Shown: positions 1 to 7,359 of the stretch, one piece after another
Numbering within the stretch: position 1 is the stretch's first letter
Layout: each line of letters opens with the position of its first letter
The notes under the pieces: model-generated
What the model was told of the DNA's origin: nothing
The model's database searches: none
Seen by the model: only the letters and a program-made list of their open reading frames with translations
Made by a program: the position numbers and the translations under genes
From: Arthrobacter sp. AK04
GTDB lineage: Bacteria; Actinomycetota; Actinomycetes; Actinomycetales; Micrococcaceae
NCBI RefSeq assembly: GCF_021129155.1
Contig: NZ_JAJOMC010000043.1
Coordinates: 1-40,384 of the forward strand
Direction of reading: 5' to 3'
DNA: 40,384 bases

Positions 1-60
<60 letters not shown>

Positions 61-771
61 ATCAAAAACCCGTCCCGCGCGCGACGGGGCACCGCCTTTT
101 TCGCCCGCAAGCTCAACGAGTTGGCAGACGCGGAACTGGACGGCGGCTCGCTGCTGCCGGGCTGGACCCGCCGTCATATCGTCGCCCATGTCGGCTACAA
201 CGCGCGTGCCATCGCCCGGTTGATCGAGTGGGCGGCCACAGGCGTGGAAACGCCGATGTATGCCTCCCCGGAGGCGCGGAACCATGAGATCCAGTTCGGC
301 GCCACGCTGTCTCCGATTGCGCTGCGGCACCTCTTCGACCACTCGGTCGTGCACCTGAACGTCGAATGGCGCGACCTGCCCGCGGACGCCTGGCACCACA
401 AGGTCAAAACGGCGCAGGGGCGGATCGTCCCTGCCGAGGAAACTGTGTGGATGCGGACCCGGGAAGTCTGGATGCACGCCGTGGACCTGGACAACGGCGC
501 CACCTTCAATGACATCCCGGCACCCGTCCTGGAGCGGCTCCTCGGTGACATCACCGGCGCCTGGCACACCCGCGGCACCGACACAGGGCTGGTCGTCAGA
601 GTCACCGGTACTGACCTGGCGTTCGGTGACACCAGCGCCGCCGACCCGACGATCATCACCGGGCCCCTGCCCGCCGTCGTCGAATGGGCCGCAGGGCGCG
701 CCAACGGCGGCATCACAGCCACCGGCTCCGCAGCAGCGGGAGGCACCCCGACCGCGCCAAAGTGGATCTAG
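61..771 (+). CDS. Maleylpyruvate isomerase family mycothiol-dependent enzyme, 5'-partial
   Basis: The translated sequence has the hallmarks of the MDMPI N-terminal domain: LLPGWTRRHIVAHVGYN followed by WAATGVETPMY, and later RTREVWMHAVDL. In characterised members the His of the first block and the Glu and His of the E-x3-H segment bind the divalent metal, and mycothiol is the cofactor. All three residues are present. The reading frame is open back to base 1, and homologous residues (GTAFFARKLNEL) lie upstream of the first possible start at 121. The true N-terminus is therefore lost in the poly-C artefact. The substrate is unknown: the family covers gentisate-pathway isomerases and many uncharacterised thiol transferases. 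The gene ends 17 bases before adk and may be co-transcribed with it. Confidence 0.8.
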   Translation: MKNPSRARRGTAFFARKLNELADAELDGGSLLPGWTRRHIVAHVGYNARAIARLIEWAATGVETPMYASPEARNHEIQFGATLSPIALRHLFDHSVVHLNVEWRDLPADAWHHKVKTAQGRIVPAEETVWMRTREVWMHAVDLDNGATFNDIPAPVLERLLGDITGAWHTRGTDTGLVVRVTGTDLAFGDTSAADPTIITGPLPAVVEWAAGRANGGITATGSAAAGGTPTAPKWI

Positions 772-788
772 GCCGGAGGGCTTTTTCA

Positions 789-1367
789 ATGACAAGAATG
801 CTGATTATTGGACCTCCCGGTTCCGGAAAAGGAACGCAGGCTGAGCGGATTTCAGGGCGCCTCGGCGTTGTGGCGATCTCCACCGGCGACATCTTCCGTG
901 CAAACGTAAAGGGCGATACGCCGCTTGGCATCGAGGCGAAGAAATACATGGACAACGGCGACTTCGTCCCGGACAGCGTGACCAACAAGATGGTGCGCGA
1001 CAGGCTCAGCGAGCCCGACGTCGAAAACGGCTTCCTGCTGGACGGCTACCCCCGCACCACCGCCCAGGTGGACTATCTCGATGAAATCCTCGCCAAGGGC
1101 GAAGAGAAGCTCGACGTCGTCCTGCAGCTGACTGCCGACGATGAGGAACTGGTACACCGGCTCCTCCTCCGGGCCAAGGAAACGGGCCGGAGCGACGACA
1201 ACGAAGCCGTCATCCGCCACCGCCTGGACCTGTACCACGAGCAGACCGAAGCCGTGGTGGCCAAGTACGCCGAGCGCGGCATCCTCACCCAGGTTGACGG
1301 CATCGGCCGCATCAACGAGGTCACCGACCGCGTGATGCAGGCCATCAAGGCAGCACAGGCAGTTTAG
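789..1367 (+). CDS. adk: Adenylate kinase (short form)
   Basis: This 192-residue cytoplasmic enzyme would interconvert ATP + AMP and 2 ADP. The start is the ATG at 789, chosen for the GGAGGG ribosome site 8 bases upstream and for the family-typical opening MTRMLIIGPPGSGKGTQ, which contains the P-loop GPPGSGKGT at residues 8-16. The AMP-binding region (STGDIFR) and the conserved DGYPRT block are present, as is an R-A-K-E-T-GR-D-D lid. The short lid without Cys4 zinc ligands is the actinobacterial short type. Most actinobacteria keep adk beside secY and map in the ribosomal-protein region. Here it sits alone between an MDMPI-type gene and a terminator, so it may be a second copy. No key residue is visibly missing. 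Confidence 0.93.
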   Translation: MTRMLIIGPPGSGKGTQAERISGRLGVVAISTGDIFRANVKGDTPLGIEAKKYMDNGDFVPDSVTNKMVRDRLSEPDVENGFLLDGYPRTTAQVDYLDEILAKGEEKLDVVLQLTADDEELVHRLLLRAKETGRSDDNEAVIRHRLDLYHEQTEAVVAKYAERGILTQVDGIGRINEVTDRVMQAIKAAQAV

Positions 1368-1450
1368 CCAAATCCCTGCAAGCCTTAGTTTTGCGGCTCC
1401 AGCTGGTTGAAAAGGAGGAGACGCTCCAAGTCATTCCATCGAGTAACCAA

Positions 1451-1503
1451 GAACGGCGCCCGGCACCCCGCTTTTGCGGGTTCCGGTCGCCGTTCGTTTT
1501 CTT
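1451..1503 (+). terminator. Intrinsic terminator after adk
   Basis: A long stem pairs GAACGGCG (1451-1458) with CGCCGTTC (1488-1495), with further pairing of CCGG/CCGG and CCCGC/GCGGG around a TTTT loop. The stem is followed by GTTTTCTT. It lies between the convergent adk and doxX-like genes and has the shape of a rho-independent terminator for adk. It may also stop leftward transcription. Confidence 0.8.
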
Positions 1504-1518
1504 GACGCCGGCTGTTGC

Positions 1519-1971
1519 TTAGGCCAGGGCCGCGAGGGTACGGTTTTCGCTCCGGCCGAAGACCAGGGCGTCGATGGAGAAGCGTCCCGCCCCGACGATG
1601 GCGAGGGCGGCGGCGCCTGCTGCCAGCACGAGCACCAGTTCGTATCCGCCTTTATCAGCGAAGATTCCGGCGGGGGCGTGTACCAGGAAGAGGGCGCCGA
1701 GCATGTTCAGGGCCAGCAGGGCGGCCACTGGGCGGACCAGTACGCCGAGGATGATGGCGGCGCCCCCAAGGAGCTCCAGGAAGCCGATGGCGGGCGCAAC
1801 CAGCTGGGCAGCCGGCACCCCCATCTGTGCGAAGGCTGCCTGGGTGCCGGGGATCGTGTATTCAAAGATCTTCTGCCAGCCGTGGGCGAAGAAGACAACG
1901 CCCAAGGCGAGGCGCAGGACTGTGCGGGCGAGATTGGACTGCGTGACTGCGGGATAGACAGGAGAAGTCAT
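1519..1971 (-). CDS. DoxX family membrane protein
   Basis: A 150-residue protein with four predicted transmembrane helices. It contains the DoxX signature: RLALGVVFFAHGWQKIF in helix 1, FLELLGGAAIILG in helix 2, and alanine/leucine-rich helices 3 and 4. DoxX proteins include the subunit of thiosulfate:quinone oxidoreductase, MhqP of the Bacillus quinone-stress regulon and many orphan redox-stress membrane proteins. The gene is downstream of and co-oriented with a MarR regulator. A dyad resembling the MarR operator lies about 95 bases upstream of its start, overlapping the end of marR. A role in quinone or thiol redox defence is inferred from this context. Confidence 0.85.
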   Translation of the reverse strand: MTSPVYPAVTQSNLARTVLRLALGVVFFAHGWQKIFEYTIPGTQAAFAQMGVPAAQLVAPAIGFLELLGGAAIILGVLVRPVAALLALNMLGALFLVHAPAGIFADKGGYELVLVLAAGAAALAIVGAGRFSIDALVFGRSENRTLAALA

Positions 1972-2054
1972 CGGATCGTTCCTTTTTTCTAGGCTTTCCT
2001 GAAGGATGGGTCGAAGCCTGCTTCAGAAGATTGGTTGATCTTTCAAGTAACCGT

Positions 2055-2627
2055 CTAGAGGGCATTAGTTGTTGCGTCAACTATTTCAGAAGTGTCGCCA
2101 TGTGCGCCCTGCCCGGCCGCCAGCGGAGCTGACCCAGTCACATCATGTCGGCGATAAAGGGGCGCCATTGCCTCGTCAGGGTCGAGCCGCCCCAGGAGGG
2201 CATCGGCAATCCCTCGCAGTTGCCCGAGCTGCTCAGGGGAGAGTGCATCAATGACGTGCCGCCGGACATTCGCCACGTGGCCAGGTGCAGTTTCCACAAC
2301 CTTGCGCCACCCGTCGTTACTGAGGCGTGCGTTGGTTGCACGGCGGTCCTCCGGGCAGGGAAAGCGTTCCACCAGACCGCGCGCCTCGAGCCGCTTTACG
2401 ACATGTGACAGCCGTGGCAGTGTGGCGCTGGTCTGGGCCGCCAGATCGGTCATCTGCAGGGTCCGTTCGGGGGCTTCGGAGAGCATTGCGAGCACGTAGT
2501 ACTCAAAGCTGGTGAGGTCCGCGGCGCGGCGGAGCTGCGAGTCGAGCACGTTGGGCAACAGCTCGACCACTGTATAAAGCCGCACCCAGGCGGCCAATTC
2601 GTCTTTGGTAAGCCATCTCGTCTCCAT
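2055..2627 (-). CDS. MarR family transcriptional regulator
   Basis: A 190-residue winged-helix regulator. The DNA-binding region is clear: LTSFEYYVLAMLSEAP, then QMTDLAAQTSATLPRLSHVV (recognition helix), then a wing with CPEDRRATNARLS carrying the conserved D-x-R of MarR proteins. The last 30 or so residues form a polar tail. It is transcribed divergently from an NADP oxidoreductase gene, and the 102-base gap holds a perfect 20-base palindrome and a second related dyad, so autorepression and repression of the neighbours are likely. Genes around it (DoxX, VOC dioxygenase, MhqD-like esterase) match the targets of MhqR-type MarR regulators that sense quinones. The ligand is not visible from the sequence. 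Confidence 0.9.
   Translation of the reverse strand: METRWLTKDELAAWVRLYTVVELLPNVLDSQLRRAADLTSFEYYVLAMLSEAPERTLQMTDLAAQTSATLPRLSHVVKRLEARGLVERFPCPEDRRATNARLSNDGWRKVVETAPGHVANVRRHVIDALSPEQLGQLRGIADALLGRLDPDEAMAPLYRRHDVTGSAPLAAGQGAHGDTSEIVDATTNAL
2066..2083. promoter_or_regulatory. Candidate MarR operator upstream of doxX-like gene
   Basis: TAGTTG and CAACTA are 6-base inverted arms separated by TTGCGT. The site overlaps the 3' end of marR and lies about 95 bases upstream of the DoxX start. It shares the GTTG...CAAC core with the dyads in the marR/oxidoreductase gap, which is why it is proposed as an operator of the same regulator. Confidence 0.4.
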
Positions 2628-2646
2628 GCCCTCATTCTCCTTCAGA

Positions 2647-2666
2647 AAGGTTGTTGCAACAACCTT
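2647..2666. promoter_or_regulatory. Perfect 20-bp palindrome, candidate MarR operator
   Basis: AAGGTTGTTGCAACAACCTT reads identically on both strands. It lies 20 bases upstream of the marR start codon, within the divergent promoter region. Its size and position are those of an autoregulatory MarR operator. Confidence 0.65.
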
Positions 2667-2683
2667 CGAAGCACGCTACTGTT

Positions 2684-2701
2684 TAGTTGAAGCCTCAACC
2701 A
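2684..2701. promoter_or_regulatory. Second dyad in the marR/oxidoreductase gap
   Basis: TAGTTGA and TCAAC(C)A flank a 4-base spacer (perfect arms GTTGA/TCAAC). It is centred 37 bases upstream of the oxidoreductase start and shares the GTTG...CAAC core with the two other dyads. Confidence 0.4.
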
Positions 2702-2729
2702 ACTGGGGTGAATTACGAAGGAGATCGTT

Positions 2730-3305
2730 ATGACCACTGTGAGCATCCTCGGAACGGGCAACATGGGCCCGGCCATCGCTGGCATCGTAGAAAAGGGCGG
2801 CAACACCGTCCAGATCCTCGGCAGCGAGGACACCGACAAGACTCTTACCGGAGAAATTGTCGTCCTCGCCGTCCCCTACCCCGCGTTGCAGGAGATCCTG
2901 GCGCAGCGTGCTGACCAGCTCGCCGGCAAGATCATCGTTGACATCACCAACCCGCTGAACTTCGAAACCTTTGACTCCCTGACGGTGCCGGCTGATTCCT
3001 CGGCTACTGCCGAGATCCAGGCCGCGCTTCCGAACTCCAGCGTGGTGAAGGCATTCAACACTACTTTCGCGGCCACCCTGGCCTCGGGCGAGATTGCCGG
3101 GCAGCCCACCACGGTGCTGATTGCCGGGGATGACGCCGACGCGAAGTCCCAGCTCGCCGAGGTCATCACCGCTGGCGGCCTGCGCGCCATTGACGCCGGC
3201 TCGCTGCGCCGGGCGCGTGAACTGGAGGCAACGGGCTTCCTGCAGATCGCCCTTGCCGCCGGAGAAAAGATCGCCTGGACCGGCGGCTTCGCCGTCAAGG
3301 CCTAA
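2730..3305 (+). CDS. NADPH-dependent F420 reductase / NADP oxidoreductase family protein
   Basis: A 191-residue cytoplasmic protein with an N-terminal Rossmann fold: VSILGTGNMG (GxGxxG) at residues 4-13, then a short beta-alpha segment, IVVLAVPYPALQEIL and IIVDITNPLN. The C-terminal part (VVKAFNTTFA, VLIAGDDADAKSQLAEVI, and DAGSLRRARELE) is typical of the F420-dependent NADP reductase-like family. The family is often misnamed, and many members do not use F420. The start is the ATG at 2730 with AAGGAG 8 bases upstream. It is divergent from marR and shares its operator region, so a role as a reductase induced by electrophile or quinone stress is reasonable inference. Confidence 0.82.
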   Translation: MTTVSILGTGNMGPAIAGIVEKGGNTVQILGSEDTDKTLTGEIVVLAVPYPALQEILAQRADQLAGKIIVDITNPLNFETFDSLTVPADSSATAEIQAALPNSSVVKAFNTTFAATLASGEIAGQPTTVLIAGDDADAKSQLAEVITAGGLRAIDAGSLRRARELEATGFLQIALAAGEKIAWTGGFAVKA

Positions 3306-3417
3306 TCCAGCCGTCAACCCAGCTTCCCAGCACTGCCTTCCCCCGGGAGCCGGCCTGCCTTCATTCGGCCGGCTTCCCGGTCACTCATTCGGCCCGTACC
3401 AGAAAGAATTGTCTCCG

Positions 3418-3942
3418 ATGCCAGTCTCACCCGTCCGGCTGAACCATGCCGTACTGTTCGTCACCGACCTTGACCGGGCCGAGCGCTTCTACATCCAGGT
3501 CTTTGGGATGGAGGTCGCCGCCCGGGAGCCGCGCGCAAACGCGACTTTTCTGCGGTTGCCCCGCTCCGGTAACCACCACGACCTCGGCCTCTTCGGGGTA
3601 GGCCCCGGTGCCGCGCCCAAGGTGGCTGGTGGCGTCGGGCTCTACCACCTCGCCTGGCAGCTGGACACTATCGAGGAGCTTGCCGAGGCGCGCAGGACCT
3701 TGACGGAGGCCGGGGCGTACAGAGGTCAGTCCAGTCACGGCGCCACCAAGAGCATCTATGGGGCAGATCCGGACGGCAACGAGTTTGAACTTATGTGGAT
3801 GCTTCCCCGGCAGCACTGGGGTGAGTACGAGAACGCGGCTCCCGTCGAGCCGCTGGAGCTCGAGGCCGAACTGGCCCGGTGGTCCGGTGTGGCCACCGCC
3901 GGCCGAATCACCGTAAGCAATTCTGATGGAGACAACCAATGA
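3418..3942 (+). CDS. VOC family protein, ring-cleaving dioxygenase-like
   Basis: A 174-residue single-cassette vicinal oxygen chelate protein. It shows the paired beta-alpha-beta-beta modules: LNHAVLFVTDLDRAERFY at the N-terminus and YHLAWQLDTIEELAEAR in the second half, ending with DPDGNEFELMW. The presumptive metal ligands are H10, H77 and E124. Such proteins range from glyoxalases to type I extradiol dioxygenases of the CatE/MhqE/MhqO group. The start is the ATG at 3418; the frame runs further upstream, but that part has no family similarity. The stop overlaps the next start by 4 bases (ATGA), so the two are translationally coupled. Pairing with an MhqD-like esterase beside a MarR gene supports a hydroquinone/catechol ring-cleavage role. 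Confidence 0.8.
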   Translation: MPVSPVRLNHAVLFVTDLDRAERFYIQVFGMEVAAREPRANATFLRLPRSGNHHDLGLFGVGPGAAPKVAGGVGLYHLAWQLDTIEELAEARRTLTEAGAYRGQSSHGATKSIYGADPDGNEFELMWMLPRQHWGEYENAAPVEPLELEAELARWSGVATAGRITVSNSDGDNQ

Positions 3943-5108
3943 ATAACGCTTTCGACGAACCCACGGTTGTCTGGCACAGCCCTGACACCTCCGACCGTCC
4001 CCTTGTGGTGCTGTTGCACGGACGGGGCGCCGACGAGGCCGGCATCATTGGTTTAGCCGCGCACCTCCCGACCGGGCCCTCATACGTAGCCGTCCGCGCA
4101 CCAATCCCAGCCGGGGAAGGGTACGCCTGGTTCGCCAACCGTGGAATCGGCCGTCCGGTCGCGGAGTCTCTCGCTCAGACCATGGCTTGGTTCCGGAAGT
4201 GGCTTGACCATGTGGCACCTGCGGGACGCCCGGTAATACTCGTTGGCTTCAGCGGCGGAGCCGCGTTTGCCGGAGGTTTGCTCCTGTCCGATCCGCAGCG
4301 TTTCGCCGGCGCTGCAATTCTGTACGGAACGTTACCGTTCGACGCCGGCGTCCCAACCTCTCCTGCGCGCCTGGCCGGAGTGCCGGTCTTCGTAGCCCAG
4401 GGCGAAACGGACACAGTCATCCCCCGCGAACTCCTGGATCGCACGTGGACCTACTTGCTCGGCGATTCCGGTGCGCCCAGCTATGCTCGGCGTGACCCCG
4501 GTGGCCATAATCTCACCACTACCACTGTTGCCGAGCTCGGCGGCTGGATCGCAGAACGTCTGAACTTCCTTGCCTCCCGCAGCGTTCTCCCTGCCGCCGC
4601 GGACAGCTGGAGCACCCTTCCGGGCGGGGAACTTCCAGCCCGCCAAGGTACCCGGCCCGACGTTTCCTGGTCGATTCCCCAAGAGCAACGCTCTGACAAC
4701 AGCCCCCTCCATATCCGGGAACAACTCCTTGGCCGGGTCATCGCGTTGCCGGGGGTAACCGCACGTCAGTCAGCCATCTCCGTACCCGGTGCATCTGGCT
4801 TCATGGTTGCCCGCAGCCCGGGGGCGCCGCTTGACGCATTCCTCGTGCCGCAGGCCGGAGAGTTCGCGCACCTCCACCCCGAATACGACGGATCACTGCA
4901 TCTGGCCCTGCCTCCGGCGCTTACGCGCGACGCAATAGCCAAAGGTTGGGGCGTGGCCCACCCACTGGCCGGCGTCCGTCTCGCCCGCGGAATGGTCATG
5001 ATCTATGGGCCACGGAACAACACGGAGCTTGATGTCGTTGCCGGGATCCTCGGGGCAAGCCACGCCTACGCCACAGCGTCGCGCCCCGCCAACGAGGGAA
5101 ACGCGTGA
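3939..5108 (+). CDS. MhqD-like carboxylesterase fused to a luciferase-family (DUF5519-like) domain
   Basis: A 389-residue two-domain protein. Residues 20-212 form an alpha/beta hydrolase of the phospholipase/carboxylesterase type: LLHGRGADE at 25-33, nucleophile elbow GFSGG with S105, then GETD with D158 and GGH with H190 as the likely triad. Residues about 255-378 match the small luciferase-family domain: ISVPGASGFMV, EFAHLHPEYDGSLHLALPP, KGWGVAHP and VMIYGPRNNTELDVV. The linker (213-254) is polar. The hydrolase half resembles MhqD, which in Firmicutes is paired with the VOC dioxygenase MhqE; here the partner VOC gene overlaps by 4 bases. The second domain is usually a separate short protein of unknown function, sometimes found with phospholipase-type hydrolases. 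The fusion is uninterrupted. Confidence 0.82.
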   Translation: MNNAFDEPTVVWHSPDTSDRPLVVLLHGRGADEAGIIGLAAHLPTGPSYVAVRAPIPAGEGYAWFANRGIGRPVAESLAQTMAWFRKWLDHVAPAGRPVILVGFSGGAAFAGGLLLSDPQRFAGAAILYGTLPFDAGVPTSPARLAGVPVFVAQGETDTVIPRELLDRTWTYLLGDSGAPSYARRDPGGHNLTTTTVAELGGWIAERLNFLASRSVLPAAADSWSTLPGGELPARQGTRPDVSWSIPQEQRSDNSPLHIREQLLGRVIALPGVTARQSAISVPGASGFMVARSPGAPLDAFLVPQAGEFAHLHPEYDGSLHLALPPALTRDAIAKGWGVAHPLAGVRLARGMVMIYGPRNNTELDVVAGILGASHAYATASRPANEGNA

Positions 5109-5114
5109 CGTTCC

Positions 5115-5149
5115 ACGGAGCCATGGCGATAGACCGGCATGGCTTCCGT
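5115..5149. terminator. Hairpin between convergent genes
   Basis: ACGGAGCCATG (5115-5125) pairs with CATGGCTTCCGT (5138-5149) with one bulged base. It lies between the ends of the convergent esterase-fusion and serine-hydrolase genes. It has no clear T run, so it is a candidate bidirectional terminator only. Confidence 0.45.
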
Positions 5150-5153
5150 GATT

Positions 5154-6320
5154 CTAGCTTTGGCGTATTGCTGTCCGCACGGTTTGCGAAAGGCGGAGCG
5201 CCCTCGCGTCCGCACCGCCAGGAAGTTGCATTTGAAGCGGGATGTAGCCAAAGCTGATGTCGTAAAGCGGATCGGCGAACCCAAGTGCTCCACCCGCCCC
5301 ATCATGGCCAAACGCCTGAAAACTTCCAAAATCACTGCTTGGGTGCGGCTTCATGAAAACGACGCCGAACGCCGTCGGGAAATTCAGGACTCTGTCAACA
5401 CCCCACACCTGCTGCTGCCCCATGGCCGCAAGGGTGTCCGAATCAAGGAGGGCATCCCCTGTCAGGCCAATGGCGGCAGCATAAACCTGAGCGAGTCCCC
5501 TCGCCGATCCGATTCCGCCTACTGCAGCCGGTCCAGCCGCTCGTACTTCCCGACGATTGGGTGAGTAGGGTCCGAGGTTCGGCGGAACCATATTGTTCAC
5601 ACCGTTGAACATCAGGGCGCCCAGACCATCCGTCGTCATCTGGCTCGCGGACATCATTGCAAACTGTTCAGCCGTCGGATGGGCGGGACGTAACGCTTGG
5701 AACCGGTCCTCCTGTGACTCCGGCAAGGCGAGCCAAAAGTCGATGTCACGGGGTGCGCGGATGCTGCCCTCGTACAGGTCTTGCAGGGTCCGGCCCGTGA
5801 TCCGGCGCACCAGTTCCTCCATGAAGGATCCAACGGTCAGGCCGTGGTAGCCGAAGGCGGTCCCTGGGCGCCAATACGGCCGTTGCGCCGCAAGCTTGGG
5901 GGCCGCACGGCTCGAGTCCAGTATGTCCGCAGTGGACAGTCCCCCATCTACGTTGATAAGCCCGGCCTGGTGCGACAGGAGCTCACGAACGAGGATCGTT
6001 TCCTTCCCATGCGCACCAAACTCCGCCCAATAGTGAACCACCGGCTGATCCAGATCGAGTTCGCCCGCGCCGACCAAGGTTCCAAGAGCGATAGCGGCGA
6101 CACCCTTTGTTGCCGAAAACGTGCCCATCAGTGTGTCGTGGTTTAGGCCGTGCCCTCCTACCAAATCAACCACCAGTTGGTCTTTCCAGTACACGGCCAA
6201 TTGGGCGCTGTAATTGGGGTCCTGGGCGAGGTAGGAATCAAATTCGGCCCGCACGCTCTCGAACCCGGGAGCGACGGTGCCTATGGACTGGTTGTTGGCG
6301 GGAGCCGTGACGGCTGACAT
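5154..6320 (-). CDS. Serine hydrolase, beta-lactamase class C / EstB type
   Basis: A 388-residue protein with the class C beta-lactamase fold. It has the S-x-x-K motif SATK (S69, K72), a Tyr motif YHG at 158-160 in place of the beta-lactamase YxN, and a late GHDGAGG block in place of KTG. These replacements are typical of EstB-like carboxylesterases rather than true beta-lactamases. There is no signal peptide, so it is probably cytoplasmic. It is the last gene of a seven-gene leftward operon, 24 bases after the alpha/beta hydrolase gene. Following an ABC importer and a beta-glucosidase, it probably removes acyl groups from imported glycosides, but no substrate can be read from the sequence. 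Confidence 0.85.
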   Translation of the reverse strand: MSAVTAPANNQSIGTVAPGFESVRAEFDSYLAQDPNYSAQLAVYWKDQLVVDLVGGHGLNHDTLMGTFSATKGVAAIALGTLVGAGELDLDQPVVHYWAEFGAHGKETILVRELLSHQAGLINVDGGLSTADILDSSRAAPKLAAQRPYWRPGTAFGYHGLTVGSFMEELVRRITGRTLQDLYEGSIRAPRDIDFWLALPESQEDRFQALRPAHPTAEQFAMMSASQMTTDGLGALMFNGVNNMVPPNLGPYSPNRREVRAAGPAAVGGIGSARGLAQVYAAAIGLTGDALLDSDTLAAMGQQQVWGVDRVLNFPTAFGVVFMKPHPSSDFGSFQAFGHDGAGGALGFADPLYDISFGYIPLQMQLPGGADARALRLSQTVRTAIRQS

Positions 6321-6344
6321 CTGGTGCGGACCTTTCCCTCGAAA

Positions 6345-7334
6345 CTAGTAGTGGGACGGCAGCTTGCTGTCCGTGGGTGCCGCCTTCGCGGCGGAATCAT
6401 GGAGCCATGCGCGCATCTGCTCAACGGAGTGCCTGGCCGGTGCTGTATGTGGATGGTCCAGGTGTCCGTGCATGCTGCCCGGTTCCATCTCCATGCGGAC
6501 TGGCACTCCTGCCGCCTCCAGTTGGGCCGCGAAGCGTTCCCCGGAAGCACGCAGCGTGTCGGCTTCGGAATTGATGATGTAGACAGGAGGAAAACCCTCG
6601 ACGTCGCCTTCTCCGGCAAACGCATGAGGGTCCTTCAAATTGTCCTCGCTGCCCGCGAAATTGAAATTGATGTCCCGGATAAAGTCCGGTCCGAAGGCGA
6701 GCTCAGCGGGAACACCTGCTATCTTCCCCAGTAAATCCTCGCTAAGCGGGGGAAGCTCGGCATGGACGAGAGGATATGCAAGCAACAGGGAAGCCGGCAT
6801 CTGCCCGGCGCCGTCCCTGAGCCGTCCAGTAAGCGCGGCGGTCAGCGCGGCCCCGGCGCTTGCCCCGCCGAGGTGAAGGTGGTCTGCAGTTCCCAAGCCT
6901 AAAGCGTCGAGATTTTCAAGTGCCCACTGCCATCCGGCGAGCACATCATTAGAGGGCGCGGGGTACTTCACGCCGTGAAGCGCCTTGCGATAGTCAAGTG
7001 ACAGCACCGAGATTCCGTGGGATGCAAGGTACAGACTGACCCAGTGGGCCTCTGGCATGTTCAGGTCCCCGGCGATGAAGGCTCCGCCGTGAACCCAGAC
7101 GAGGCCGGCCGCAGCTTCGCCGGCAGCGCGGTAGAGACGTCCTGGAACCCCTCCCTCCGGAGTCGGGACGTTAATATCGACTGCCGATACTTCGACCAGC
7201 TCCGGGTAGATGGACACCAGCGACTGGTGGTCTGTGTCTGTTCGAGGGTCAGGAAAGGCCCCATTCAGTTCCAACTCGCGTATCAGCTGGCTGGCCATGG
7301 ATGTATTCGAATTCTGCGTTGGCGTCTCGGCCAT
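6345..7334 (-). CDS. Alpha/beta hydrolase of the hormone-sensitive lipase family
   Basis: A 329-residue esterase. The oxyanion-hole motif HGGAF (from residue 82) and the nucleophile elbow GGASAG (S159) define the HSL (family IV) group. The acid NSEADTLR and the His in GSMHGHLDH complete the triad. The start is the ATG at 7334, chosen over an upstream ATG because an AAGGA site precedes it and the upstream residues are basic and unlike the family. The gene lies 25 bases after the GH3 gene and 24 bases before the serine hydrolase gene. It is probably cytoplasmic and acts on the same imported compound as its neighbours. Confidence 0.87.
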   Translation of the reverse strand: MAETPTQNSNTSMASQLIRELELNGAFPDPRTDTDHQSLVSIYPELVEVSAVDINVPTPEGGVPGRLYRAAGEAAAGLVWVHGGAFIAGDLNMPEAHWVSLYLASHGISVLSLDYRKALHGVKYPAPSNDVLAGWQWALENLDALGLGTADHLHLGGASAGAALTAALTGRLRDGAGQMPASLLLAYPLVHAELPPLSEDLLGKIAGVPAELAFGPDFIRDINFNFAGSEDNLKDPHAFAGEGDVEGFPPVYIINSEADTLRASGERFAAQLEAAGVPVRMEMEPGSMHGHLDHPHTAPARHSVEQMRAWLHDSAAKAAPTDSKLPSHY

Positions 7335-7359
7335 GTCTTTGTCTTCCTTAGATCGGGTT

